Positions 49,902 through 60,789 of a stretch of 64,000 nt of DNA are shown in pieces. Each line of letters starts with the position of its first letter. The stretch's first letter is position 1. The DNA comes from Rhodanobacter sp. B04 (GTDB lineage Bacteria; Pseudomonadota; Gammaproteobacteria; Xanthomonadales; Rhodanobacteraceae), in the NCBI RefSeq assembly GCF_002001125.1, contig NZ_MUNV01000026.1, forward strand, positions 310,001 through 374,000, read 5' to 3'. The position numbers were made by a program, and so were the translations under genes. The notes beneath the pieces were generated by a model, which saw nothing but the letters and a program-made list of their open reading frames with translations, made no database searches and was not told the DNA's origin.

Positions 49902-50165
49902 ATGACCAAAAGCTACGACCCACCGCTGACCACGAACCCGCACGCTCCGCTCTACCGCGCCGACAAGGCGATCAAGGCAGCCCAGCAACGGCTGGATGCC
50001 GCGATCGACGCGAAGCGACATCACACCAGCCAGAATCTGGCCCACGAGGTGATCAAGGAGGCGCGCGAGGGACTCAAGAAGTCCGAACTGTTGCGTGTTC
50101 TCAGGATCAGGGAGCTCGCGCAGAACGCGGCGCAGGCCGGGGGAACGGGCTCCGACATGCTTTGA
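49902..50165 (+). CDS. Small helical hypothetical protein
   Basis: Predicted 87-residue protein with many Lys, Ala and Gln; residues 20-75 should be helical (ADKAIKAAQQRLDAAIDAKR and onward). The chosen ATG at 49902 follows GAAGAAACGCC. There is no signal peptide and no family that I recognise. It stands alone upstream of a bidirectional terminator. Confidence 0.5.
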   Translation: MTKSYDPPLTTNPHAPLYRADKAIKAAQQRLDAAIDAKRHHTSQNLAHEVIKEAREGLKKSELLRVLRIRELAQNAAQAGGTGSDML

Positions 50166-50290
50166 TCAAACATGGCATCGACATCTGCAGCCGTCCGGCG
50201 GATGGCGGAACATCACATCGCCGAAGCCGCTTGGACAACGCACAGATGATACAGATGATGACGAGCAGGCCCGTGCCCTGTGCTGCATGA

Positions 50291-50315
50291 AAAGCCCGCC
50301 GACAGGCGGGCTTTT
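50291..50315. terminator. Bidirectional intrinsic terminator
   Basis: Perfect 10-bp stem AAAGCCCGCC / GGCGGGCTTT with a GACA loop and T/A runs on both sides, between the small helical protein gene and the convergent membrane-protein gene. Confidence 0.88.
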
Positions 50316-50354
50316 CATTGAGGCATCATCACCGTCGAGCTTTGCGTCATCGGC

Positions 50355-51095
50355 TCAGGTCATGGCCGGCATGGCAGCATCGCCGTCTGCTTGCCGCAAG
50401 AACGGTTCGGCGTTGACCGGCTTGCGCACGAGCAGCACAGCCGCCGCGACATTCCAGGCCAGTTGCGCCACCAGCACGCTGAGCAGGGAAGTCATGGTCA
50501 TGTACGTCGCCGAGCCGGCGATCAGGACGATGACCAGCAGGCTCGACAGCACGCCGACCACACCGGCCGTGCGATGGAACCCGCGCTGCTGCACCAGTGC
50601 CGCCGACCAGGCCAGCGTGCCGACGGCCTGCAGCAGCCAGCCCAGCCTCGCCATGTCGTTGAGCGCCACGCCGGCATAGCGGATCAGGTTGTAGGCAAAG
50701 GCGACGCGCTCGGGCGTGCCGGTGATCGCATCCATCGCGATATGCGTGGTCACGAAGCCGTCCGTGATCGTCGCGCCGATCATGGCGATGCAGCCGATCA
50801 GGTAGGTGGTCAGGCCCGCCAGCACCAGTGGCCGCTGCAGCCCCAGTCGCCGTGCCAGCGTGGCATAGCCGAACGCGAAGGCGCACACGCTGGCGATGGC
50901 CACGGCATGCACCAGTTCCTTCAATCCCTGCAGCCGGGCGATGCCCTGCAGAACCTCCAGCTGGCTGTTGCCGCCACCGCTGCGATCGAGCGCGACGAAG
51001 ATCGTCGAGACGATGGCGGCGGTCGCTATGGCGATACCTGCGCTGCGGGTGCGCTGCATGGTCGGGTCGGTCGGTGTGGCGGCATCGTGGAGCAT
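50355..51095 (-). CDS. Integral membrane protein of unknown function
   Basis: Predicted 246-residue inner-membrane protein with about six hydrophobic segments (AGIAIATAAIVSTIFVAL; AIASVCAFAFGYATLA; VLAGLTTYLIGCIAMIGATI; LGWLLQAVGTLAWSAALV; VVGVLSSLLVIVLIAGSATYM; LSVLVAQLAWNVAAAVLLV). The ATG at 51095 is preferred over 51104 since AAAGGA sits at proper distance. No conserved catalytic motif seen. Divergent from the Spy-like/two-component operon, possibly sharing its control region. Confidence 0.7.
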   Translation of the reverse strand: MLHDAATPTDPTMQRTRSAGIAIATAAIVSTIFVALDRSGGGNSQLEVLQGIARLQGLKELVHAVAIASVCAFAFGYATLARRLGLQRPLVLAGLTTYLIGCIAMIGATITDGFVTTHIAMDAITGTPERVAFAYNLIRYAGVALNDMARLGWLLQAVGTLAWSAALVQQRGFHRTAGVVGVLSSLLVIVLIAGSATYMTMTSLLSVLVAQLAWNVAAAVLLVRKPVNAEPFLRQADGDAAMPAMT

Positions 51096-51362
51096 CGCAG
51101 TCATTCCTTTCGGCGGTGCATGGCGGGGATCGCCATGCTGGCCGACACGCTAGCGGCAGCGTTTTTGGGCAATGTCGGGGGCAGGTAAAGATTTGCAAAC
51201 CGCCCGCGCCAACGGCACGGGTCGCGATGCTGCCGCAGTGCCTCTAAATAAAACTTTACAAGGCGCTTGTCCGGCCTGAACACGCGCCGGCCACGCTGTA
51301 CCTGTCCGCGGATCCGAGGGTCGCGGCGATTCCACCCCCCACGCCAGGTACAGGTGCCAGCC

Positions 51363-51935
51363 ATGAAAAACACGACAACCACTGCATTGATCCCCATGCC
51401 ATCCCGCGTCCGCCACTGGAAGGCCACGCTGTTGCGCAGCTTTGTGCTGACGGCTGCACTCGCCGTCGGCTCGACCGCCGTGTACCTGACCGTGGCGAGC
51501 TCGGCGCGTGCGGTCGGTGCAACTACCGGCGCTGGCGGCTCGGTCTTCCAGCGGATGCATGGCGGCGCCCAGTCGCACGAGGAACTGCACGCCCATTTCG
51601 ACAAGGTGTTGACCGAGGCCGGCGCCAGCACTGCGCAGAAGCAGCAGATCCACGCCCTCATGAAGCAGGCGATCACCGCCGAACACGCCGACATGGAGAG
51701 CTACCACGCTTCCTTCGGCCACCTGAAGGCGCTGCTCGCGGCCGACCCGATCGACGATGCGGCCATCGCGACGCTGCGCACCGAGCAGGATCGCCTGGCA
51801 CTGTCGGCCAGCCGCCGCCTGTCGGACACCGCGGTGGCCGTCGCGCACATCCTGACACCGGCGCAACGTGTGAAACTGGGCGCCGAGATCGACCAGATGA
51901 TGGACTCGCACATGGCGCAGCATCACGCCATGTGA
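51363..51935 (+). CDS. Spy/CpxP-like periplasmic LTXXQ protein
   Basis: Periplasmic or membrane-anchored protein of 190 residues. After a basic N-terminus comes the hydrophobic LRSFVLTAALAVGSTAVYLTVA segment; the rest is helical and His/Met-rich (MHGGAQSHEELHAHFDKVL ... MMDSHMAQHHAM) with the LTPAQRVKLG motif of the LTXXQ/CpxP-Spy family. Such proteins sense or buffer envelope stress and metals. It directly precedes the OmpR-type regulator and CpxA-like kinase, as CpxP/CpxRA-type modules do. Confidence 0.82.
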   Translation: MKNTTTTALIPMPSRVRHWKATLLRSFVLTAALAVGSTAVYLTVASSARAVGATTGAGGSVFQRMHGGAQSHEELHAHFDKVLTEAGASTAQKQQIHALMKQAITAEHADMESYHASFGHLKALLAADPIDDAAIATLRTEQDRLALSASRRLSDTAVAVAHILTPAQRVKLGAEIDQMMDSHMAQHHAM

Positions 51936-51945
51936 TGGTCGCCCC

Positions 51946-52701
51946 ATGCACGCAGCTGCCGCCAAGCACGGCAGCTGCCTCCGCCATCCAGTGAGCCGAG
52001 CCGTGTCCCAACGCATCCTGATCATCGACGACGACGAGCGCCTGTGCGGGATGCTGGAGCAATACCTGTCGCAGAGCGGCTACCAGGTAACCTCGCGGCA
52101 CACCGCCAGCGCCGCGCTGGCCGAGCAGCGGCGCGCGCCGCCCGACGCGATCATCCTCGACCTGATGCTGCCCGATGCGAGCGGCCTGGACGTGTGCACC
52201 CGGCTGCGCGAATCCACCGGCGTGCCGATCATCATGCTCACCGCGCGCGGCGAAGCCACCGACCGCGTGGTCGGTCTCGAACTGGGTGCGGACGACTACC
52301 TGCCCAAACCGTTCGACCCGCGCGAGCTGCTGGCGCGGCTGCGCACGGTGCTGCGTCGCGGGTCCGCGCTGGTCAATCCGATCCTGCGCTTCGGTCGGCT
52401 GGAGATCGACCGCGAAGCGCGCCAGGTACGCCTGGATGGGCAGTGCCGCAACCTCACCAGCTACCAGTTCGACATCCTGCTGGCGCTGGCCGAACGCGCC
52501 GGCCGCGTGGTCAGCCGTAACCAGCTGCTCGATTGCGTGGCGGGGCGCGCGATGGATGCGTTCGACCGCACCATCGACGTGCACATCTCCAATATCCGCG
52601 CCGCGATCGAGGATCAGCCCAAGCAGCCCAAGCGCATCCTCACCCTGCGTGGGGTCGGCTATTTGTTCACCCGCGTGCAGGACGACGGGGCGCCGCTGTG
52701 A
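51946..52701 (+). CDS. OmpR/CpxR-type response regulator
   Basis: Two-component response regulator of up to 251 residues. Receiver domain: RILIIDDDERLCGML with the acidic pocket, phospho-Asp in IILDLMLPDASG (Asp72 from this start), LTARG and PKPF with the conserved Lys. The winged helix of the OmpR type follows (LTSYQFDILLALAERAGRVV ... DRTIDVHISNIRAAIE). The ATG at 51946 adds about 20 residues before the receiver; a GTG at 51991 or 52003 is possible. Coupled with the kinase by a 4-bp overlap. Confidence 0.92.
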   Translation: MHAAAAKHGSCLRHPVSRAVSQRILIIDDDERLCGMLEQYLSQSGYQVTSRHTASAALAEQRRAPPDAIILDLMLPDASGLDVCTRLRESTGVPIIMLTARGEATDRVVGLELGADDYLPKPFDPRELLARLRTVLRRGSALVNPILRFGRLEIDREARQVRLDGQCRNLTSYQFDILLALAERAGRVVSRNQLLDCVAGRAMDAFDRTIDVHISNIRAAIEDQPKQPKRILTLRGVGYLFTRVQDDGAPL

Positions 52702-53963
52702 TCCAGCGCCTGTACGTACGCATCTACCTGACCACGCTGGCCTCGCTGGTGGTGGTCGTCATCCTGTTCGCGGTGTTGTGGCAATTCACCGCCGAGCGCG
52801 CGACCAACACGGATCACGACCGCTTCATGGGGGCGCTGGTCAGCCAGGCGTTGCCGCCAGGTGGCGATGCCGTGGAGTTGCATGCCGCGCTGGCCCGGCT
52901 GGTGGTGCCGCCGATCGAAGGGTTGGCGCTGTATGACCGGCAGGGCGTCCGCCTGGCGAGCGCAGGCAATCAGGCCGGGATCGGCAGCCCCGCCGTGATC
53001 GCGCAGAGCAAGCCGGGTCACGGCATGTTCGTGGCCCAGCTGATCAAGCTGGACGATGGCCGCGTGGTCGTCGCTCGCACCCATACGGACTCGTTGCAAA
53101 TGCATCTGGGTGGGCTCGCCCTGATCGGCTTGATTGCGCTGGCCGTCGCGCTGGGCACCTACCCGGTGGTGCGCCGACTGACCCGACGGCTCGAGGCGCT
53201 CGCCAGCGATGTCGATCGTTTCGGCGGTGGCGACTTGAGCGTGCGCGCCCCGGTATCCGGCCGGGACGAAGTGTCGAGCCTGGCGGCGAGTTTCAACGGC
53301 ATGGCCGACCGCGTCGCGAAACTGCTTGAGGCGCACAGCCGCATGCTGGCCAACGCCTCGCACGAGCTGCGCTCGCCGCTGGCGCGCGTGCGGCTGGCGC
53401 TGGAACTGTACGAGACGGCACCGCGCGCCAAGTTGCTGCATGGCATGCGCCAGGACTGCGCGGAGATCGGCGAGCAGATCGAGGAGATCATGCTGTCCAG
53501 CAAACTGGATACCGTCACGAGCGCGCCGCCGCAGGACCCGGTGGATCTGGCCGCGCTGGTGGCGGAAGAGAGCTCGCGGCTCGACATCGCGTTCGAGGTC
53601 GTCCCCGCGGAGGTCCGCGGCGACGGACGGCTGTTGCGCCGGCTGATCCGCAACCTGCTCGAAAACGCACTGAAATACGGCGGCCAGGGCGTGGATGCCC
53701 ACTTGGGCATCGACGATCACGGTCAACGCATCCTGCAAGTCAACGATCGTGGGCCGGGCATCGCCGAAGCCGAGCGCGAACGCATCTTCGAACCGTTCTA
53801 CCGCCCCGCCAACACCGCGGAAACCGGCAGCGGCTGGGGACTGGGGCTGGCCCTGGTCAGGCAGATCGCCGACCGCCACCACGGCAGCGTGCGTTGCCTG
53901 CCGCGGGTGGGCGGTGGCTGCGTATTCGAACTGAGCTTGCCTGCACCGAGCGCGGTGATCTGA
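52698..53963 (+). CDS. CpxA/RstB-type sensor histidine kinase
   Basis: Membrane histidine kinase of 421 residues starting with GTG in a GTGA overlap with the regulator gene. Topology: TM1 (IYLTTLASLVVVVILFAVLW), a periplasmic sensor of about 100 residues, TM2 (LGGLALIGLIALAVALGTYPVV), HAMP, HisKA with His222 in NASHELRSPLARV, and HATPase with NLLENALKYGG, DRGPGI and GWGLGLALVRQI. The gene order Spy-like, regulator, kinase suggests envelope-stress or metal sensing. Confidence 0.93.
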   Translation: MIQRLYVRIYLTTLASLVVVVILFAVLWQFTAERATNTDHDRFMGALVSQALPPGGDAVELHAALARLVVPPIEGLALYDRQGVRLASAGNQAGIGSPAVIAQSKPGHGMFVAQLIKLDDGRVVVARTHTDSLQMHLGGLALIGLIALAVALGTYPVVRRLTRRLEALASDVDRFGGGDLSVRAPVSGRDEVSSLAASFNGMADRVAKLLEAHSRMLANASHELRSPLARVRLALELYETAPRAKLLHGMRQDCAEIGEQIEEIMLSSKLDTVTSAPPQDPVDLAALVAEESSRLDIAFEVVPAEVRGDGRLLRRLIRNLLENALKYGGQGVDAHLGIDDHGQRILQVNDRGPGIAEAERERIFEPFYRPANTAETGSGWGLGLALVRQIADRHHGSVRCLPRVGGGCVFELSLPAPSAVI

Positions 53964-53979
53964 ACTTATGGCCCTTGCC

Positions 53980-53997
53980 CTCCCCCCGTCGGGGGAG
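53980..53997 (+). terminator. Hairpin after the sensor kinase gene
   Basis: A 7-bp stem CTCCCCC / GGGGGAG with a 4-base loop lies 16 bp after the kinase stop, without a clear T run. Possibly terminates the two-component operon that converges with the isoamylase gene. Confidence 0.5.
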
Positions 53998-54044
53998 AGG
54001 GAAGGTGAGGGGAAGGTGCTCGCGACAAGTTCCCTTTCAGCGAA

Positions 54045-56375
<2,331 letters not shown>

Positions 56376-56812
56376 TCGGGTCTGCCTCCATCCTGTTTCG
56401 TTGATGATCAGGTGCAACAGAGCGACGTGATTGCGTGCGATTCCTGGAACGGTCAGGGGCGCCCTGACGACCTGCGGTTGCCGTGGTGATGTTCGATGCC
56501 GCGATGCATGGCGTGTCTCTGAGCGCACTATGGCGATGCGGCGGTGTGTGCATCGCATGGTAGGAAGCATCGCAATGCAGCAACCAGCGGATGCATACGT
56601 ATTCATTGGAATGCGATGCACGGAATGTGTGGCCGCATGCGCGCGGCATGCGTCGGCAGGGGACATGAATGCCATGGCCTGCAGGCAGCACGAGGCGAGT
56701 GATCTGCCCTTTTGCTTGCGGAGGCCTTTGCTCGGACGATGGCATTTGCCGCAGCGCACCTCGCCCCGCGATGATTCCTGCGGCAAGATGTGCCGACTTC
56801 AGGGGGAAGTAC
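56376..56812. promoter_or_regulatory. Divergent control region with five GCATCGC heptamers
   Basis: No gene seen. GCATCGC or its complement occurs at 56501-56507, 56533-56539, 56550-56556, 56567-56573 and 56613-56619, often followed by A or AT (GCATCGCAAT, GCATCGCATG). Such clustering between the isoamylase and RDD genes suggests binding sites for a regulator or for DnaA-like architectural proteins; the factor is unknown. Confidence 0.45.
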
Positions 56813-57760
56813 ATGGACACATGGCATAGGGAAGGTGGGCCGGATCGGAAAATTGCCGGCTTCTGGCGCCGCTTGGGCGCTTTCGCGATCGACCTGGTTC
56901 TGCTCGGCATCGCCGGCCTGATCCTGGGCACGCTGCTTTTCGATACGTTCGCGCGCATGGGCGTCTATGCGAAGCTGATCGGCTTCGCGATCGCGCTGGC
57001 GTATTTCGGCATCTGCAACAGCCGCATCGGCGGCGGACAGACGCTGGGCAAGCGCTGGCTGGGTGTACGTGTCGTCGATGCCCACGACCAGTTGCTGTCA
57101 TTGCCGCGCTCGCTGCTGCGCTACGTCGTGCTGGGAGTTCCGTTTTTTGCGAATGGTTTGCCGCTTGATCCCAAGCTGGCGATGTCGAGCCCGCTTGGTT
57201 ACCTGCTAGCCCTGGTCGTATTCGGCGGCATGTTCGCCATCGTCTACCTCTATATCTTCAATCGCCGCACGCGGCAGTCCCTGCACGACCTGGCGGTGGG
57301 CTCGTACGTGGAGCGCTTCGATCGTGCGGCGCAGCCGGTGCCGTTCCCGATCATGTGGCGCGGGCATCTCGTCGTGGTGGCCGTGCTCGCGGTGATCGCC
57401 CTGAGCGCGCCTGCGGTGGCGAGTCGGTTCGCGCAGACCCGGACTTTCGCGGGCATCCTGCCGCTGTACCAGACGCTGTCGACCCAGCCGCACGTGATGA
57501 CGGCGCAGGTCGTGCGCGGGTGGTCGTCCATCAATGGCGGCAATACCACGCACTACCTGCAGTCGTCGCTGCGGCTGGATGCCCCGATGACAGAAGACGG
57601 TGGCATGGCCAGACACATCGCACAGCTGATGGCGAAAGCCGATCCGGATATCGCCAACGAGGATGTCGTGGTGGTGACTCTGGTCTACGGTTACGACTTG
57701 GGCATCGCGTCGGGTTGGAAGAAGCATGGGTATTCGTTCAAGCCGGGTGAGCTGCTGTAA
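56813..57760 (+). CDS. RDD-family membrane protein
   Basis: Inner-membrane protein of 315 residues. The RDD domain occupies residues about 15-170: GFWRRLGAFAIDLVLLGIAG carries the Arg and Asp pair, GGGQTLGKRWLGVRVVDAHD and RQSLHDLAVGSYV the later conserved parts. A further transmembrane helix (GHLVVVAVLAVIALSAPAVA) leads to a C-terminal soluble domain of about 110 residues with no known family. RDD proteins are proposed transporters or ion antiporters; nothing here fixes a substrate. Start 56813 follows AGGGGGAAG. Confidence 0.85.
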   Translation: MDTWHREGGPDRKIAGFWRRLGAFAIDLVLLGIAGLILGTLLFDTFARMGVYAKLIGFAIALAYFGICNSRIGGGQTLGKRWLGVRVVDAHDQLLSLPRSLLRYVVLGVPFFANGLPLDPKLAMSSPLGYLLALVVFGGMFAIVYLYIFNRRTRQSLHDLAVGSYVERFDRAAQPVPFPIMWRGHLVVVAVLAVIALSAPAVASRFAQTRTFAGILPLYQTLSTQPHVMTAQVVRGWSSINGGNTTHYLQSSLRLDAPMTEDGGMARHIAQLMAKADPDIANEDVVVVTLVYGYDLGIASGWKKHGYSFKPGELL

Positions 57761-57793
57761 GTCGGCGATCTCTCGGCGAGGCGCAGCCCGGCC

Positions 57794-57985
57794 ATGATCC
57801 AGCGCGGCAAGATCCGGCAAGATTCGATGTGCTACGGCGTGCTCGATCGAGGCCGCAAGGGGCACGACGGTCGGCGTCAACACGTTTCAAGGCACGTCGT
57901 TGGCCAGTGACCACGATGGCGAGATCGAGCTGAAGGGTCGGCAGGTCGTCCATGTGAAGCGCTGCGGCGAGCTGCGCATAAATTG
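57794..57985 (+). pseudogene. Decayed fragment of an acyl-CoA mutase (IcmF-like) C-terminus
   Basis: One frame reads MIQRGKIRQDSMCY and the next VGVNTFQGTSLASDHDGEIE followed by GRQVVHVKRCGELR. These match the icmF segments [34 protein letters not shown] and [14 protein letters not shown] (about 35600-35820) in the same order. At least one frameshift and several losses are present. It is a relic of a second mutase copy or of a partial duplication. Confidence 0.7.
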
Positions 57986-58030
57986 GTTTGAGCATTTTTG
58001 TTCCATTCTTTTCGAGAAATGGATCCATGT

Positions 58031-58699
58031 ATGAGCAATCAAACTGCAGCGGAAAATGCCATGCGGTATGCGCGCGCGAAAACAGGCGCCTACAAGACCG
58101 CCAACAAGTTTTTCAACGAGAAAGATGCGCCGGCCAGCTTCAAGCGGCGCTACGAGGCATCGCTTTATAGGGGCTCGATTGAAAGGGAGGCACCCAAGCT
58201 TGGAGCCACGGTCGATGACATCGTTCGCTACGCTCAACGTGCCATGGAAGTTCAGGCAGGGAATTGTGGTGAGCTGGCGGCCATCGCTTACGCATACCTG
58301 CTCGAGAGCGCCGAGGCGTCCTCGTTCGACTATGTGATTTTCGCTTCGCCGGGGGATCATGCTTTCATTTCAATTGGACAGCCGCTTCCGGTTAATGGGG
58401 TATATCCCATCAGTTTCGGCGACTGGCACGATGGCGCCTATATTTGCGATCCGTGGGCCAACCTCGCATGTCCGGCGCAGGAATACCCACAGTATTGGCA
58501 GGCAAAGATGCGCAAGTGGGCAATGGCAGGGAAGCGGTTGGGTAAGCCAGGCGACGATGTGGGCAAGTCCACCATCGTCGAGGCCACGGATGCTTATTGG
58601 TACGATGCGCCTACCATGTGCAACAAGATTTCATTCATGTACAAGACGGGTGGCAAGGCGGCAAAGACATCAAGATGCAACGGCTGCGTGATTCTTTAG
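58031..58699 (+). CDS. Putative Cys-His-Asp effector-like protein with C-terminal CaaX box
   Basis: Soluble 222-residue protein without signal peptide. Three ordered motifs form a plausible papain/transglutaminase-like triad: Cys79 in VQAGNCGELAAIAYAYLLE, His110 in ASPGDHAFISIG and Asp140 in ICDPWAN. The C-terminus is KTGGKAAKTSRCNGCVIL: a basic stretch, an extra Cys (Cys216) and a CVIL box that fits eukaryotic geranylgeranylation (C-aliphatic-aliphatic-Leu). Such tails occur in effectors that are lipidated in host cells. Host targeting is inferred; no secretion signal can be seen. The start ATG 58031 lies near several alternatives; a second unknown gene follows. Confidence 0.6.
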   Translation: MSNQTAAENAMRYARAKTGAYKTANKFFNEKDAPASFKRRYEASLYRGSIEREAPKLGATVDDIVRYAQRAMEVQAGNCGELAAIAYAYLLESAEASSFDYVIFASPGDHAFISIGQPLPVNGVYPISFGDWHDGAYICDPWANLACPAQEYPQYWQAKMRKWAMAGKRLGKPGDDVGKSTIVEATDAYWYDAPTMCNKISFMYKTGGKAAKTSRCNGCVIL

Positions 58700-58841
58700 C
58701 CTGATTGTAGGCAAAAAGAGGGAATGCCATTTCGCCGCCCGGGTCAATAAAGGCGCAGAAGCCATTCCCCGATTCGTGTCGGAGCAGATGATGTCCTGCT
58801 TCAATAGCTGAGGTCGGGTATTCAACAAGCTGGGGGAAGGG

Positions 58842-59402
58842 ATGTATTCGCGACAGGACTTTATCGCTCGCTTCAGGGATGTGGAAACCGCCACATTGCT
58901 GGACAGACTTGCGACGCGTGAGCTGGCGGATGAGGCCAAGGATGCGATCCATCAGGTTCTCCACGAGCGTGGTGTACCAGCGGAACCTTTGAATAGGCTA
59001 CGGCCCGATATTCCGGAACATGAGGTCGCCCAATATGCACAGGCGATCAAGCGCGGCCCATGTCCGCGTTGCCATGGCAGGGAATCCGGCATCGAGGTGC
59101 GCGAATCGTATTGGGTCTGGTCGGCGTTGGTCCTCACGAAATGGCAAACCAAGCGTGTAGCCTGCTGCAGGAAGTGTGGCGTGCGTGAGAACTGGAACGC
59201 ACTTGGATTCTGCATTGGGCTGGGATGGTGGGGGATCCCGGCTGGGATTCTCATCACGCCCTACCAGATCGTGCGGAACCTTCTGGCCATCGCAAGCAGG
59301 TCCGAGAGAGCCGCACCGTCGAAGGCGCTGTTGGTGCTTGCGAAGAGGAATCTGCTCGCACAGCGGCAATTTGAGCTCGAACGCATGGCCACGAATAGCT
59401 AG
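58842..59402 (+). CDS. Hypothetical protein with CxxC pairs and a membrane segment
   Basis: Unknown protein of 186 residues. After a helical N-terminal region (LLDRLATRELADEAKDAIHQVLHERG) come two CxxC-type motifs (GPCPRCHGRESG and VACCRKCGVRENW) that may bind zinc, then a hydrophobic stretch LGFCIGLGWWGIPAGILITPY. Organisation resembles small zinc-ribbon membrane proteins. GGGGGAAGGG precedes the ATG. It lies downstream of the CaaX-protein gene in the same direction but 142 bp away. Confidence 0.6.
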   Translation: MYSRQDFIARFRDVETATLLDRLATRELADEAKDAIHQVLHERGVPAEPLNRLRPDIPEHEVAQYAQAIKRGPCPRCHGRESGIEVRESYWVWSALVLTKWQTKRVACCRKCGVRENWNALGFCIGLGWWGIPAGILITPYQIVRNLLAIASRSERAAPSKALLVLAKRNLLAQRQFELERMATNS

Positions 59403-59414
59403 TGCAAAACGGCC

Positions 59415-59437
59415 GAAACCGGAACGAAGGAAGCTAG
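59415..59437. repeat. Degenerate REP copy
   Basis: GAAACCGGAACGAAGGAAGCTAG differs by a few bases from the GAAACCGGGACGGAGGAAGTTAA context at 39241-39263. It shows that the RAYT-linked REP family also lies outside the island. Confidence 0.5.
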
Positions 59438-59448
59438 AGATACAGGGC

Positions 59449-60417
59449 TCAGTGCAAACTCACACTCGATGAAGCCGCTGGCGCCGACGACTCGGCCGCT
59501 GCGCGCTTGGGCGTATCGAGCGGGCACCATGTCTTGAGGCGCTTGCCTGCACGGAACAGATCGATGCATTCGCGCATCTCGGCCTTGAAGGCCAGCTCGG
59601 GCGTGTTGACCGGGCAGCCGTCGGACAGCGGCTTGTCTGCCTGGTATTCGGCGATGCAGCTGGACAGCGGCGGCAGCTCGGGCGGATGCGGATCGTCGGC
59701 CAGCGGTGGCGGCGGCAGGTTGAGGCGCTCGTCGCGATCCTTGGGCGACGGCGGCAGGGGAGGCGCGCTGCACAGCAAGTTGGTGGCCGTGCTTTTCTTG
59801 GTGGGGTCGCAGGCGCTTTTGGCGATCGCCTTGATCGCATCGCCTATATGGCGACCCAGTGCGCCACCGGCCGTCTCGTTCGGTGGCGGGAAATATTTTT
59901 CGAAGCGGGTGGCCTTGTACTGCATGCGGTTGCTGTCGTGCTGCATGATCCGACGATCGTCCGCGGGCTTGGCCGGTTGGGCCTTGGCGCTTGTGCTGGC
60001 ATAGGTCTCCGTCGTGGGCGGCAGCCGCACCGAGAAAGCGGCGGCGGCCAGCGTGGTCGCCGAGGTTGCCGGCGCAGGGGTCGCGGCATGCTCCTGTACG
60101 ACCATCGCGTCACGCGTTGACTTCTCGTGCGTCGCGGGGCGAGCGCGTGGAGGCGCTGCCTGCCGCGATAGTGCCGGCTCGGGCAGCGCGGGTGCCTCAA
60201 GCGGCGGTGCCGCGCGCGGCTTGCTGGAATGATCGATCAGGCGCACGGTCAGCACCTGATCGATGTCGTCATGCGCCACCGCCAGATGCGGCGGCTGGAG
60301 CCGCATCTCGTACCACAGCGCCAGCGCGAACAGCGCGTGCAGCACCAGGACCAAGGCCAGCGCGAACGCCTGCGCCGGGCGTGTCAGCGACGGCTGTTGC
60401 CAGCGCCTGCGCCGCAA
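59449..60417 (-). CDS. Membrane-anchored proline-rich TonB-like protein
   Basis: Predicted 322-residue protein with a TonB-like plan: short basic N-terminus, one transmembrane helix (AFALALVLVLHALFALALWY) and a Pro/Ala-rich periplasmic region (PPLEAPALPEPALSRQAAPPRARPAT). The C-terminus has several Cys residues (SACDPTKK, LLCSAPP, SSCIAEYQ, DGCPVNTPE, RECIDLF, WCPLDTP) and lacks a recognisable TonB C-terminal domain, so energy transduction is doubtful. The only in-frame start is a TTG at 60417, making the 5' end uncertain. Such proteins occur in Xanthomonadales without known function. Confidence 0.6.
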   Translation of the reverse strand: MRRRRWQQPSLTRPAQAFALALVLVLHALFALALWYEMRLQPPHLAVAHDDIDQVLTVRLIDHSSKPRAAPPLEAPALPEPALSRQAAPPRARPATHEKSTRDAMVVQEHAATPAPATSATTLAAAAFSVRLPPTTETYASTSAKAQPAKPADDRRIMQHDSNRMQYKATRFEKYFPPPNETAGGALGRHIGDAIKAIAKSACDPTKKSTATNLLCSAPPLPPSPKDRDERLNLPPPPLADDPHPPELPPLSSCIAEYQADKPLSDGCPVNTPELAFKAEMRECIDLFRAGKRLKTWCPLDTPKRAAAESSAPAASSSVSLH

Positions 60418-60789
60418 GATCCCGCGCGTTTCGCTGTCGAGTCGTGCCAGGCCGCGCGCACGGTCCCGCCCCTGTGGATGTCGGACTTGCCCGGAACGTT
60501 CGATGACACTGCCTTATTCGAGCCAACGACCCACACAAAACCTGCGCATGCCGCCAGCGCGTGTTCCGACCAGTCCCGGTAGACAGGTTCTTTCGTGCAG
60601 GGTTCCCTGGATGGAGGGCCCAAGCAGGAAACCGCAAGCCGGACGGAGCAAGTCGAATCGCCTCTGGCTTGGTGTCCGCGTACCTCGGCCGCCCGGTGTG
60701 TGGCGGCCGAAGGCCCGGTCGCCGCGCCAGCTCGGCGATGGAGAGTGCGAGCAGCCACATGGCTTCACGAAGTCGCCCTGCCATGGCAC
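60418..60789. other. Intergenic region without recognisable gene
   Basis: About 370 bp between the TonB-like gene and the ArsR promoter. Open frames on both strands lack family motifs and convincing starts. No RNA gene could be assigned. Confidence 0.5.

Noticed and set aside
60506..60780. Possible RNA gene upstream of the ArsR repressor
   Set aside because: Some short stems can be drawn but no tRNA or known ncRNA consensus could be recognised.
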